NCBI GenBank assembly: GCA_021234155.1
Contig: JAJEKV010000037.1
Location: 558,001 to 622,000 of the forward strand
Direction: 5' to 3'
Source: Isoetes taiwanensis
Taxonomy: Eukaryota; Streptophyta; Lycopodiopsida; Isoetales; Isoetaceae
Length of the DNA stretch: 64,000 nucleotides
The notes beneath the pieces are model-generated. The model saw only the letters and a program-made list of their open reading frames with translations, was not told the origin of the DNA and made no database searches. Below are positions 40,969 to 52,984 of the stretch, piece by piece (positions within the stretch are counted from its first letter, which is position 1; the number at the start of each line of letters is the position of its first letter). The position numbers were made by a program, and so were the translations under genes.

Positions 40969-41355
40969 CTACTGAGGGCTCAGTAATTGCAGACGTTTAT
41001 CTAGAACCTCAAGTATGTATAAGGCCAAGTCATGCACATATGGTGCTTTGAGAAGTTGTGGAAGCGTGGAATGGAACGCTAAGGTCAAAAAATGATTCCA
41101 GACTATCTCAAAAGCAGGGCAACTCAGAAGAGTATGGCTTTCATCTTCAATAACCTGTAACTGGCAACAGGCACATAGTCTCGCTTCTCGCGGCAATTGC
41201 GGACGCTCCCATCTACCTGTCTCAATCCGTAGCCTGTGGGAATTGATGCAATAGCTACAAGCTTGTTCTTGGACAATGAAGCAAGCGAATAAGCTTGGGG
41301 CCCTGGTGCCAAGGTGGGATTTATGTGTGCATGATAAACGAGTTTTCATTGCCAA
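40969..41355 (-). pseudogene. LINE-like C-terminal fragment
   Basis: The reverse frame reads HRLRIETGRWERPQLPREAR, then a zinc-like LCACCQLQVIEDESHTLLSC and P-x-F. This C-x2-C-x8-D-E-S-H-x4-C pattern is common at the 3' end of L1-type RT proteins. Only about 128 codons remain. It is oriented leftward, with the ATAGA repeat beyond its 3' side. It may be a truncated LINE within gypsy3. Confidence 0.7.
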
Positions 41356-41399
41356 ACGTTTAAACTATAAAACTATTGGAATGGGGTTAGAATAAATTT

Positions 41400-42740
41400 T
41401 TTTGTCAACAACTTCAAAGGTCTCACTCCCGCTAGCCAAGGCTAACCCAAGGGTACTAGTAACCCAATCAACTAAAGGATTAAACTCGCAACACCCATTC
41501 CTTGGTGACAACCTAAGCATCACCAACCACAACTGCACACCAGAGGAAGACTGCCCTGCATTACATGACCAAATAAAATACTAAGAAAGACAACTAAATC
41601 CTACTGACCTTGAGGACATTGTGGATCTAAGAGATAACTTAGGCAATCCAAAATGCAAATCTTCTACTTAGCCAGAATGATTCTGTTGCTACTTCTATCA
41701 TGTAGAGTCTAATGCCAGAACCCTATGCTCATGCCACTTTTGTTCCCTTTGTCCTTGAGAATAGACATATATATGTTCTATGTCTCAAAGGGAACATCAA
41801 GGAAAATATGAGGGTCTTTGGTGTGAGAGAATAGTACAAAAATTGGTACCAACTATCATGTCCTCCTTTAAGCATGGGCAACCAACATGCTTGAGCCTTA
41901 ATATACATGTTAGCCTTAATATAGACGTGCGTGCTATTATTGTCTTTGTAGGCACTAAGGCCCCCTTTGGTATAAAGGACCACAATCAATACACACGTGC
42001 CATTATTGTCTTTGTACAATAAAGGCCCCCCTTTGTTGACGTCCTTTATGTACCTTTATTCCCAATCTTTTAACTTTTATCTTCATGTCATATCTTTTAA
42101 CTTTGATATGGCAAGCCCTAATTTTTAGCTTTGAACACTCACGTAAAGACATCTTTGGCCTAGACTATTCCTTATGAATTAGTCTACCCTTTGCCATCAA
42201 AAGGAATACTTTGCCACCAAAAGGAAGACATGCCCTTAGTTTTTTTTTTTTTAAACCCAATAAAGGCTCCCCTTTGTGGACGTAAAAATTCTTATCTTAT
42301 CTTATCTTATCTTTATTCATAACGTGTAACTTTTTCCTTTATGTCATGAGATAACTTTCATGGCATACTAGAGTATGTCTTCTAAATAAGATATGGCATA
42401 GACTTGGTCTTGGCCTTGGCCGTTCCGTATCTATATCATTAACATCCACACATTCCTTAAGATTATTGCCTTCTTAAGAATATCTCCACAAGGTCATAAA
42501 CCAAGGGACATATTTTAAGTACTTTAAGACAAAAACCTCATTATCTTACATGCATAGCTCTATGCTTGCCAAGGCCAGAACCCAGCAACAAAGCATAGCT
42601 TAGCCATACTAGAATTCATACTCGTTGTGCCAAACACAAGTCGGGATCTTCAAAATCCACAACAGAACAAGCATGAGTATGTCTCGCTTGGAGTTACTTG
42701 TGTAAGCACCAATCCCATCTCTAATGGAACACCCATCGAA
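41400..42740. other. Gypsy3 gag region or insert, no gene recognised
   Basis: No gag or CCHC motif is found. A tandem of about 60 bp with ATTATTGTCTTTGTA and AAGGCCCCCTTTG occurs at 41930-42040, with a third partial copy near 42250. A (CTTAT)n run lies at 42293-42313. Expected gag is missing or unrecognisable. Confidence 0.45.
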
Positions 42741-42760
42741 ACCTAATGCTCTGATACCAC

Positions 42761-42984
42761 TAAAACAGACACTTGATGTGTGGCACACTATCTCACCACC
42801 CAACCACGAGCCCTCAGCCAAGACACAGCTGCCCCAGAGCTCTCCCCCAAGCAACTATATAGCATGCACGCCCCTTTGGTCCCCCTTTGGACCAAAGCCT
42901 CCTTTGGACAAAAGCCCAAAGGCCCAAAGGTCCACATGGCCCAAAAAGGCCTAAAGCCTTTTGCCATGTCCTTGGCATATATCA
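42761..42984 (-). repeat. Gypsy3 5' LTR
   Basis: Mate of 37038-37258. Its inner end lies one base from the initiator-Met-tRNA primer site. Confidence 0.9.
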
Positions 42985-43211
42985 GGATGTCGTTTGATCC
43001 TCTACCGGAAGGAAAAGGCACGAGTTTGTGCTCCGTATTCTGGATAGCTGGCTATGGCAGTGTGGCTATATCCGCATCCATTCTGTCCAATTCCTAGCTA
43101 CCAGCTATGCCCAAAATTGGCTCGTGTACTTTCTTGTCTTTTCAAAATTGACACATGCTAAAAAAATTCATGGCATTTTAGAATTGGCTCTCTCCATATT
43201 TTTTGGCCTCT

Positions 43212-44450
43212 TTTTAATTCCTACATTTTCCTCATAAACCTACATGCCACTTTTTGGAGCAAGCATGGACTAAGGATATTTAAAAGGCATATTTCTATCA
43301 CAATTATATATGTTTAGATAATATCACTATGCATTTATCCCCTTATAAGAATAATGCTTTTTTCTTTTGTGGAAATATACCCCTTGGTGGGTAATTCCAC
43401 TCGTCATGTACTACTTTTAAGCTAATACAAAAACCAACTTTGCCTTGAAAAAAAAAAAAAAAAAAAAAAAAAGGGAAAAGGAAAAGGAAAAAGAAAAAAG
43501 AGAAAAAGAAAAAAAGAAGTTGACAAAGTTGTCTATGGTGACTATGGCAAGGCGTAGAGAGAGACTGTTAAAGAAAACTCAATGGCGAGTCCAATCTCAA
43601 ACACACCCATTAGAGAAGCTTGAATATTTTTCAAAAAATGAGATACTTTAGAAATTCAAGTTGACAAAGTTGTCTATGGAAATCACAATTTGCATTCATA
43701 TCCAACTTTGTCGCTTTATGCTCATTGGCAAATCCTCTATATCTCAGACTAGAGCTTGTCATTTGCATGCAGTCCTTTACAACTGGAACCCTCAAAACTA
43801 CGAATTTATATCCATCCTTAATGCAATAATTAATTTTTGTCATTGTTACGAACCCAGTACAAAATAAAGAACACCATTACTATGCAGGGCTAAAACCCCC
43901 AATGGATTTTCGCAGTAAAAACCTTGACAACGATAAGCTTACTGATGATATGTATACGTCAATGTGTTGAGGGTTAATTTATTATGTTGGAATAGTCAAG
44001 GAAATTCGAAAAGTATGGTGTTTATCTTCAATCGCGCCCATTTCACCAGATTGGCATATCCTATTTTCAACTGGTTCACGGGCACTTTTTGCTTGTTTCA
44101 ATTCTGAGATGGTGTGCAACCATGCAAATGCAATTGTCATGCGCCTCTTCATGGACAAATGTGCTAGCAGGTAATCTTGTGGACCACGAGCTAGAGAAGA
44201 TAATACCAATAGTTAAGAAAGAAACAGCCATTCATGGGCCTTGGCTTACATCTCTCCTCAAAATTGATGATACAAAAGACTTACTTGGCGAAGATATGTT
44301 TGTGCCACTATTTAAATGGATGATGGACTCTGGATTTGCTTGTAGATTAGGTGCGGGACATTGCAATTCTGTAATCATGGGTTGCCAAGCATGTCCTTCA
44401 AAACTAACGCATGGCAAGCAAGGGTTCTAGATTGGGCTATTGGCATGATG
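43212..44450 (+). repeat. Large inverted repeat, left arm, inner segment
   Basis: Closely matches the reverse complement of 51788-52975, from TACATTTTCCTCA to GGCATGATGGGC. It includes an A-rich run (43448-43510) whose counterpart in the right arm is T-rich. Frames inside the arm are short, and the Lys/Glu-rich one is an artefact of the A/G run. Confidence 0.9.
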
Positions 44451-44740
44451 GGCAGTGGGCAACTCATTTGACATAGTATGTAAGGGCAGCATGTGCCAAC
44501 TTGTATTAGCTTACATCTCTCCTCCAGTTTGACGATATAAAAGAATTACTTGGTGAAGCTGTGCTTCTGCAACTATTTGAATGAATGATGGACTCTGGAC
44601 CTATTTCTAGATTAGGTGCTAGACATCGCAATTTTATAGTCATGGGCGATGGTGCTGCTGCCAAGCATGTCCTATAAAATTAAAGCATGGCTAGTATGAT
44701 GCTATTGCATGATGGGCATTCAGCAACTCGTTCGACATAT
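44240..44740 (+). repeat. Tandem duplication at the inner edge of the left arm
   Basis: A unit of about 245 bp beginning GCTTACATCTCTCCTC is repeated (about 44245-44490 and 44508-44745), with roughly 80 per cent identity by eye. The right arm has only the first unit, so the second copy lies outside the inverted repeat. Confidence 0.75.
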
Positions 44741-44986
44741 ACATAAATGAATGTTAAATGATATGGAAAAAAACATTGGGCTTCATTCTGCCTTCCCATC
44801 CAATCAGGCTACGACACGTGGCGAGTATTCCTCCTCTGAAAGTCGAGCAAGAAGAGCGGCAGATGTTTACCTTCCTTCCATCGATCTTACCTTGCATTCC
44901 ATGGATTTTACCCGCATTCCGTCGACTTACCATGCATTAGCAGCAGAATGAAGCCTAAATGATTTTTTCCATTATGCCAAAGGCAT

Positions 44987-45067
44987 GCTGGGCTATTTTC
45001 TGGCCGGTCAAGCTGGCCTTCGCGCTCCACACGTCGGCCATCTTTCCCAGCCAGAAAACAGCCCAGC
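44987..45067. repeat. Hairpin element
   Basis: The 18-bp arms GCTGGGCTATTTTCTGGC and GCCAGAAAACAGCCCAGC are near-perfect complements around a 45-base loop, with a further CGGTCAAGCTGGCC-like inner match. Possibly a tiny foldback element. Confidence 0.7.
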
Positions 45068-45339
45068 GGGCCTTTCCCTTATACGGCATGTACTAACCCA
45101 TACACCATTTAATGCCTTGCAATGCCCCCTTACTAGTACTTTTTATCCGGTATCTCAGCCATCAACTATTCATCTTACCCATGTATTTATCTAAAGGATA
45201 CCCAGCCTCCGGTATTTTTCTAGACATTTCTCTAATGATATGACATTGACATGGTCACCGCACATGTCGGGCATGGAAGTCCATCTGAAGTTAGAGCCCT
45301 TGTAGAGCTAGAATTTGAAGGGTATCTATGGTTCAATGA

Positions 45340-47636
45340 TCATGTTTCCAATGTAGCACTGTTTTTGCTGTTTATTGATGTTTTTCCGGCTATGCCAGGT
45401 TCTTGCAGGCCAAATTTTGATTTAACTCGACGGTGTAGAGGTTCCTCGGAGGCAGCTTCCCAAAATGACTGACAAATACCATTGTGCGTGTTCATTGCCA
45501 TTACAGCCTTTGGAAAAACGAGATAAAATGTAAGATCGCATATAGAATTGCATGAAAAAATAATGATTGGAAGATGCATTACCTTGTTATATAACTTGTA
45601 CCCATAACCTGCCAGCTGCCGTGCAATGAAATTGACAAACCAAACTGGAACAAAGTCCAACTTTAAGTCTAGGGTTACGACAGTCCTGCAAACAGATTTT
45701 GATTATCATACTCTTCATACTCTTCATGCTCTTATCACATATTATTAGCTAGTAAGGGAAATAAAAATGCCTCTAGGACTGCAGCTGACAGACTGGAAGT
45801 GCAGATCTACTTAACAGTCAAGATAACAAAGCTAAAGACGTGTCATTTCTAATAGTTTGTCCCTACATCCGTCCAAAAAAGCTTGCTTGCTGCTGACAAA
45901 ATGAATTTAATGGTCAAGCATGGTGTAATGCTGAAAAATAGTCTTATCCTACAGGAAGATGGTCCAATTACCGAAAGTAGCTTTGGGTAGATGAAATTTT
46001 CTGCAGAGCAAACCCACCAGCAATGTCCACGCGGATAACATTTGGATCCATGGATGGGATGTCCTCAAGGCTGTACCCAAGGATTCTTTCTCCTTCATCC
46101 AATATATTTGGAACCTGAGTGATATAGAAGAGGAGTAATTCTTCTATAGTGACAGCATTCCAAAGCATAACCAATAGATTACCGTTCCAATGATCCCTAG
46201 AACGAGGTCGTCTTCAGGGTACTCTAGCTCAAATAAATTTAGTATCGCTTCACGCTCATCCATTGGCCATGGCACCCTTATCCTACAGATCATGGATTCT
46301 ACATTTTAGACAGTGCAGGGTTGGCACACCAGTTATATTAAGAAACATGTTGTAGTAAGCTAATATATTTAGATGTTATAAATATGTTAACCTGATTTGA
46401 GCCAAATCTTCACCAACACGTATCCTCTTGATCCATTTTGAATCAAGAATCTTGAAGGTGGGAACATTATACCGTGGCCACCTAATATAAATAAGATATA
46501 AGCTTAGTGCACACTTAAACATTTGATATGAATTTCAGTAGTGTCACATGGTGCACAACTAAGCCATTTAATGTAACTACCTATATGTTTCTTTGCGTAT
46601 TCTATAAGGAGAAAAAATGACAGATAGGGGGAGGGAACATGGGATCTTGAATTTTACCATTCCTTATATGCAGGAGCTTCCCAAGCAACAGACAGAGCTG
46701 CATAACAAATAGAATTATAAGTTCCATGACGCTTTGACACAATTATGGTCCAAATACCATTTGCCGTAGATCCATCGATGATGCCTTCTAAGCAGTATGT
46801 ATGAAATGGAGTGCCTGCTGGCCCCTCACGATACAAAACACGCATGCTGCCATCTTCTTCTTTGACCTGAACATGGGCCAGATATGATTACTATTGCAAC
46901 ATTTATTTTAAGATATAAAGATGCGATATTAATAGCAGCTATGTTTATTTTAAGAGAAACTTGATTAGCTCGTGCCTGAGACTTTATAACCCATGGTCAA
47001 ACATCTTAATATAGAAATTTGTCAGACAAGTCACCTTCCATCTCCGGGCAGATTCAGTATGCCCGTTCAATTTGGATTGCTTCTTTCCTGTGTGTTTTTG
47101 TGATATACTTCTTAGATCTTCAAGGCAAGCCCAAGCCTCTGCAGATCGTTTCTTTGTGACAGCATCTAGATCATTCTTAATCCACAATTGAACTTCTTCA
47201 TCTAAGTAGTTTCCACAAGTTAGGTGCAATACGAAATGGCCTTACATGCAACCATGTAGAAGACAGAAAAGGGCAGCGCTCTGACTTTCATGTAAATCTA
47301 TGCAATGCCTGAATTGGCTGTGCTACATTGGATGCCGAAACGAACACATGATAAAACAAACAGATCCAAGAATCATTTCATGTATTCGTCTTCAATTTAT
47401 GTGCATTATGAGGTTGAAACATAGTGGAGGGCCTGTTTTATTAAGGCATCACTCAATGAAGGAAACAGAGGAAGAAAACTGCAAAGAAAAGCGAAAGAAG
47501 AGCAGATTTACTAACCAGACATATGAATCGGAGGCGAGTCAAGAAGCTGGCGACGAACAAGCTGCTCCAAATTGTGCGGGCTAGTTAGCGAGGGCGCAGA
47601 AGAGAGAGTATCTTCCAGTGTCCGGCGGGCATCCAT
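45340..47636 (-). CDS. START-like (polyketide cyclase/lipid transport) protein, eight exons
   Basis: Exons (reverse strand, about 1 bp uncertainty): 47636-47516, 47240-47035, 46866-46658, 46481-46392, 46282-46183, 46114-45972, 45685-45583, 45507-45340. All junctions are GT-AG and the frame stays open from ATG (MDARRTLEDTL) to TGA: 379 residues. Marks of the plant START-like lipid-binding family are EWWPRYN at an exon 3-4 join, RVPWPMDEREAILNLFELEY, VIRVDIAGGFALQK, and the strand-helix block TVVTLDLKLDFVP followed by NFIARQLAGYGYKLYNK. Such proteins hold a lipid or other hydrophobic ligand in a helix-grip cavity. No signal peptide or clear membrane segment is seen. It lies inside the large inverted repeat and looks intact. 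Confidence 0.85.
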
Positions 47637-47639
47637 TTG

Positions 47640-48196
47640 GACGGAAATCTGATACATTTGGAGTGCCTTTTATTGAAGAAAAAAAGGTGCTGATTCAAGG
47701 TTTGGTGCGCGGCAGATGAATGTTGCAGGCTTTTCTGTCTACTCTTGCATTTGACCTTGTATTTTGTTCCAGTTTAGAGTTTAAACTGAAAAAATATATT
47801 TTACTTTGTAGAGGATTTCGGATTTGCTTGCGGATATAACCTTGCAGTTTGTTCCAAATATATTTTATGATAATTTATAAAAACTGAACAAATATATGTG
47901 AATTTTGTAGAAGATTTCGTCTTTTGTTGCTTGGAGGATTTGTTTACACATATATGTCCCATGTGATGAGCTAGCTTTTTAGCCTCTTTTCCAAAGGTCC
48001 CACAAAGACAAATACCAAAGGCACATTAATTGCAAATTAATGTTGCCCTTGTCCACGCCTCTCGCATGATAGATCCAAGCCCAACAGATGTCGTCTTTTC
48101 TATTCCAAATAGATCCGAGTCCAGCAGATGTCCTCTTTTCTCTGAGGGTCCGTCATATGTCCTCATGGACGCTGCCAATGTGGCATGACGTAAAAA

Positions 48197-48263
<67 letters not shown>

Positions 48264-48490
48264 TCCAAATTGAAATTACTTGTGTACCTTAGTTGACCTA
48301 ACATGGCCCATAAAGGTTGCATATCCATACCTATAAATTTCTCAACTTTAACATGACCCATAGAGGTTGCACATCCATGTCAGGTCATAAACAACTAGCT
48401 ACATAACAAAAATATAAACACAAATGTAGACCATGTGTCTCCTTTGCAGCTGCAACGTATATTTCACCAACCTTCTCGAGGTCCAATTCC
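47640..48490. other. Upstream region of the START-like gene
   Basis: AT-rich 5' flank. A (TATC)n microsatellite at 48197-48263 and two copies of a CACATCCATGTC/CATATCCATACC-type segment near 48300-48380 are the only notable content. Confidence 0.5.
48197..48263. repeat. (TATC)n microsatellite
   Basis: About sixteen uninterrupted tetramer copies. Confidence 0.97.
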
Positions 48491-48497
48491 CCAAGAT

Positions 48498-49701
48498 CAT
48501 GGAACAAATTACTACTCCTATATTTTAGTGTAGCCAAAATAGGTTTGGCTAAACTACCCTCAAATTAGAGCTTGAAGTTTCTAGCACTTGGCTAAAGTAG
48601 ATGATTTTTCTCCATCATAGTTTCTTGGCTTCGGCTAAACTTTCAAAAATGGGGAGGCAAATATTAGCCATCAAATTATGCTAATTTTAAAAAGCGATGT
48701 TCCTCCGCGTGAATACCAATCGCTCTTCATCTATTTTAAATTTTTAGGGCCACCAGATCGTTGAAGTTCTTCCTCTATCCTTCCCTGGAATTAAGGGTAT
48801 TATCACTGTAATGAACTGCTCAGGTCTGACTGAGGTTCGGTAACATCTTAACTTTATTGTTCGAGGATGGATGATAACCTTAATGAGCCATTACTTGGAA
48901 CTATAAACATTTTAATTTAATAAGTCTTTTTGAAGGAATATGCTATGCTGGAAGCACAATCTCTAAATTGATTAAAAAAATATAGATATATTTTTCTTTC
49001 TCCATCAAGTAATAGGAGACACAATAAAATAACTAATCAAGCGGTTGGAATATCTTAGAAATTTTCATTTTTTTGAGAGTAACTTCGATTCATGGTTCGA
49101 AAGATAAATTGGCGGCCAAGCCTTTGAACAAAGACATTGAACTTATTGTTGTTACAATGTAATTTAATATGGACAAAGTAAATGGAGATCAATATAGTGT
49201 GGCATAATTGATGGAATTATAATCATTGTTATAACTTCCTTGATACAAAGAAGCAACAAAGACATAAACATACATGAACTTGTTCAAAACTTAAGAAAAA
49301 GAAGTATGTTGTACATTGTTCTTTCTAGACATGATCAACTATGCAGATGCTTCAACTTCGTATCTAGAATAAGAAAAAATAATAATAAAAAAAAAAAAAC
49401 AACAAACGGAACCCTACTTGGTGATTTCTTAAAGTCCGCATAGAACTTGATATCAACTTGTAGGCTAATCCACCTATTTTTCCAAGCCCTCTCTTTCTTA
49501 GATTTAGCTAATCGATGTTTTGTTATAGTTGTCTGGAGGTGGAGGTTTGGCAATTCAACCTAGAAGCTCACTTCGACGGCAAAAAAATTGGCCCAAAATT
49601 TTATTTTTTTGACATTTTTTACCATTTAGTTTAGCCATTTTCTTGAAATAAAAGCTACAAATAGCCATTTTGGCTAACCTTAGCCGTTATTTTATTCCAT
49701 G
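48498..49701. mobile_element. Non-autonomous hAT-like element, 1.2 kb
   Basis: CCCAAGAT flanks it on both sides (48490-48497 and 49702-49709), an 8-bp duplication as made by hAT transposases. The ends are imperfect inverted repeats: CATGGAACAAATTAC on the left, and CATGGAATAAAATAAC on the right read inward, both followed by TAGCCAAAAT-type subterminal motifs. No transposase frame is inside, so movement would need an enzyme from elsewhere. Confidence 0.8.
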
Positions 49702-49709
49702 CCCAAGAT

Positions 49710-50230
49710 ACCAGACTCTTGTTCTCTTTAACAACTTTGATCAGTTCCTAGATTCATTTACTTGGGATGTTCTAAGATGTTTCTAGCCTAGTTGTAGAGT
49801 GTTAATTGTTGAATGTAGAACATGCTCATATACCACAAGATCTACTATGGTCGCTAGGAGAACGTCAAATATATCATACATAGAGCTCATCTGATAGGCA
49901 ACTCCCCAATCTTTGATGAGCTTCATCTCCTTCGGCAAAACTACCTTCACAAACTACACATTCTATCATCAATTTCCCTTTGATGAGCTCCATCTCCTTT
50001 AGCAAAAATACCTTCACAAACCATACTCATCCTATCGTCAATTTCCGTAAAAGCCTTTGTGTATACTAAGTTGTGTACATGCATTTGTCCAAATTGCTGT
50101 GTATGCAAACAATTTTGCCTAACATGAGGCTGCAATGGCATTGCATTCTCGTCTTTTTCCCTAAGCCTAAGCACCACCTAAGCGCCTAAGCCCCGAAGGC
50201 CTCCTCATGTAATCTGACGCAGGTGGTAGC
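49710..50230. other. No gene recognised
   Basis: A short direct repeat (GATGAGCTTCATCTCCTT/GATGAGCTCCATCTCCTT, near 49915 and 49982) is the only structure seen. Confidence 0.4.
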
Positions 50231-50980
50231 ATCAAGAAAGCACTAGCAACAGGATTCGGCAGCAGATTCGCCTATGTAGCACACGTTCTGCATCCCTGAA
50301 GTTTCTATAGGAATCAGCCTCCAGACACAAGATTCGGCAGCCATACATGGTTACCCCGACAGCATCGGTTGCTCTATATAGCATGGATCCGATCCAGTGC
50401 CTGAGCTTGCTTTGCAACATCATGGCAGCCGACCAGTCTTGACAGACCTCTTATTTTTGCCCAGTACTTCTGGCTGGGTTCGGTCTCTTCTTGGGTCTCT
50501 TGCAGGTGTTAACACCGAAACATATAGATTCAGCAACAGGAGAAGCTTTCCTGGCGATAACGGTACGAGGGTTTAACAGGGGCATCAAGGGTTTGGCAGA
50601 AATTTAGTATTGGCTCCATAAGTGGTCCGTTGCTTTGCCCATCCTGGCATCCACCCTAGGGGCAATGTAAATCTCTTCCATCTCTTTGGAATTGGCCTTG
50701 AATTATCCAGAATCTGCGCTCCCCTGATTCGCTTGAAGCATCATCCCTGGCCCACTGGCAGCATAGTGCAGTGGCATCCTCTTCATTCTTCCCCAACAGA
50801 TAGATTTTTCATTTTTCATTTTACTACACAGATCGATTAATTTACCTATTCAAGCATGTTTGCTCTGTTGATTTCTCCTTCCAAACCTGTGAACAACGTC
50901 CTTGCCTTTTCTCGTACTAAATCCTTGCTTTCTTCACATCTTATGGCCAACGTAGTCAGCGCCGCCGTAACTTCACCGGT

Positions 50981-51844
50981 GTGGAGCTTGTCCAGGTCAC
51001 ATGGCTTGAACATTTTCCGCTTCCAGAGTTTAATCTCATACATCAGCACGCCTCACTTCAGGCACGGATCCTTCCGCTCTTGCCCTCATCAGACCAGCAT
51101 CTTCTTCTGGACACCTTGCAGAACACATCTCTTGCAGGTCCGACGATTTCCTTCGAAAGTAAGCTTTTGTTCCAGATGCTAAATTTGCTTTACTCTGCCA
51201 TCTTGGAAGCAGGTACACCGCAATCACTTCCCTCTTCTTGCCCACAATTCTATACTGATGCTGAAACCCAGACCCTCGAGAGCGCATGCACTGCTGACGG
51301 GGTGCAAACAGAAGCTCATAGGGATACCGATGTGGAGATGACAGATAAGGATCAAGGTGGCACGCAAGCACATGATCATAGTGCCATGTCGGATAAAGAT
51401 CATAGGAGCACGCAGGTAGCAAAATTTGCTCAGATAGCGGTGGACAGAAGCTTGAATTTGCGCATCGTGGGTGTGCCAGAGGCAAATCCCACCTCGGATG
51501 TAGAACAGACAGCTAACTTCTTCACAGATATTATGCACATTCAGAGGCCCGACATTGTTACAGCACGCAGGGTTGGGGCTCAGAGGCCAGACCGACCTCG
51601 CTATATCGTCGTGCAGTTCAATAGCCCACAGGACATGCTGTATGTCCTTCAGCACGGAAATCATCTAAAAGACACCTACTTCTCGGTTCAAGAGGATCTC
51701 TCTCCGTTCCAGCTGACCAGGCGACGACAGGAATTGTGTAAAGTGCGAGAGGCTAGGCTGCAGCAAAAGTGGGCAGTGTATCGGGGAGCCCATCATGCCA
51801 ATAGCATCAATCCAAAACCCTTACTTGATATGCGTCAATTTTGA
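50981..51844 (+). CDS. LINE-1-type ORF1 protein, cut by the inverted repeat
   Basis: A 287-codon frame. The first half is low in features; then an Asp/Gln-rich linker (DVEMTDKDQGG) leads to the RRM-like and C-terminal domain of L1 ORF1 proteins. This part includes LNLRIVGVPEANPTSDVEQT, DIVTARRVGAQRPDRPRYIV and FSVQEDLSPFQLTRRRQELC. ORF1 binds LINE RNA as a chaperone. From about 51788 the frame runs into the right arm of the inverted repeat, so the last 18 residues or so are not LINE. RT is absent. The text from about 50230 is probably the LINE leader. Confidence 0.8.
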   Translation: MELVQVTWLEHFPLPEFNLIHQHASLQARILPLLPSSDQHLLLDTLQNTSLAGPTISFESKLLFQMLNLLYSAILEAGTPQSLPSSCPQFYTDAETQTLESACTADGVQTEAHRDTDVEMTDKDQGGTQAHDHSAMSDKDHRSTQVAKFAQIAVDRSLNLRIVGVPEANPTSDVEQTANFFTDIMHIQRPDIVTARRVGAQRPDRPRYIVVQFNSPQDMLYVLQHGNHLKDTYFSVQEDLSPFQLTRRRQELCKVREARLQQKWAVYRGAHHANSINPKPLLDMRQF

Positions 51845-52975
51845 AGGACATGCTTGGCAAACCACGATTACAGAGTTGTAATGTTTCGCACCTAATCTAG
51901 AAGCAAATCCAAAGTCCATCATCCATTTAATTAGTGGCACAAACATATCTTCGCCAAATAAGTCTTTATATCATCAATTTTGAGGAGAGATGTAAGCCAA
52001 GGCCCATGAATGGCTGTCCTTTCTTTCTTAACTGTTGGTATGATCTTCTCTAGCTCGTGGTCCACAAGATTACCTGCTAGCACATTTGTCCATGAAGAGG
52101 CGCATGACAATTGCATTTGCATGGTTGCACATCATCTCAGATTTGAAACAAGCAAAAATTGCCCGTGAACTAGTTGAAAATAGGATATGCCAATCTTGTC
52201 AAATGGCCGCGATTGAAGATAAACACCATACTTTTCGAATTTCCTTGACTATTCCATCATAATATATTGGCCCTCAACACATTGATGTATACATATTCAT
52301 CAGTAAGCTTATCGTTGTCAAGGTTTTTACCGCAAAAATCCGTTGGGGGCTTTAGTCCTGCATAGTAATGGTGTTCTTTATTTTGTATTGGGTTCGTAAC
52401 AATGACTAAAATTAATTATTGCATTAAGGATGAATATAAATTCATAGTTTTGAGGGTTCCAGTTGTAAAGGACAACATGGGAATGACAAGCTCTCGTCTG
52501 AGATATAGAGGATTTGCCAATGAGCATAAAGCGACAATGTTGGATATGAATGCAAATTGTGATTGCCATAGACAACTATGTCAACTTGAATTTCTAAAGT
52601 ATCTCATCTTTTGAAAAATATTCAAGCTTCTCTAATGGGTGCGTTTGGGATTGGACTCGCCATTGAGTTTTCTTTACTCTACGCTTTGCCACAGTCACCA
52701 TAGACATCTTTTTTTCTTTCCTTTTCCTTTTGCTTTTTGTTTTTTTTTTTTCCTCAAGGCAAAGTTGGTTTTTGTAATATTCACTTAAAAGTAGTACATG
52801 CCGAGTGAAGGAATTACCCACCAAGGGGTATACTTCCACAAAATAAAAAAGCATTATTCTTATAAGGGGATAAATGCATAGTGATATTATCTAAACATAT
52901 ATAATTGTGATAGAAATATGCCTTTTAAATATTCTTAGTTGATGCTTGCTCCAAAAAGTGGCATGTAGGTTTCTG
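51788..52975 (-). repeat. Large inverted repeat, right arm, inner segment
   Basis: Reverse complement of 43212-44450 with about 90 per cent identity by eye. The inner edge cuts the LINE ORF1 frame. Confidence 0.9.
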
Positions 52976-52984
52976 AGGAAAATG

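Larger units (their letters stand above)
37038..42984 (-). mobile_element. Gypsy3: Ty3/gypsy with short LTRs, reverse orientation
   Basis: Two LTRs of about 222 bp (37038-37258 and 42761-42984) are nearly identical. They are flanked outside by GGGTG and GGATG, a 5-bp duplication with one change. The reverse strand has the primer site TGGTATCAGAGCATTAGG (42742-42759) just inside the right LTR, and the polypurine tract AGAGGGGGGGAA just before the left LTR. Pol remnants lie between. A LINE (39665-40561) is nested in RT. It split the left arm of the large inverted repeat. Confidence 0.9.

Noticed and set aside
43445-43651. Lys/Glu-rich forward frame
   Set aside because: It is produced by an A/G homopolymer tract that exists in both inverted repeat arms.
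51036-51664. Two long reverse frames opposite LINE ORF1
   Set aside because: The forward frame matches L1 ORF1; the reverse ones are Cys/His-rich shadows.
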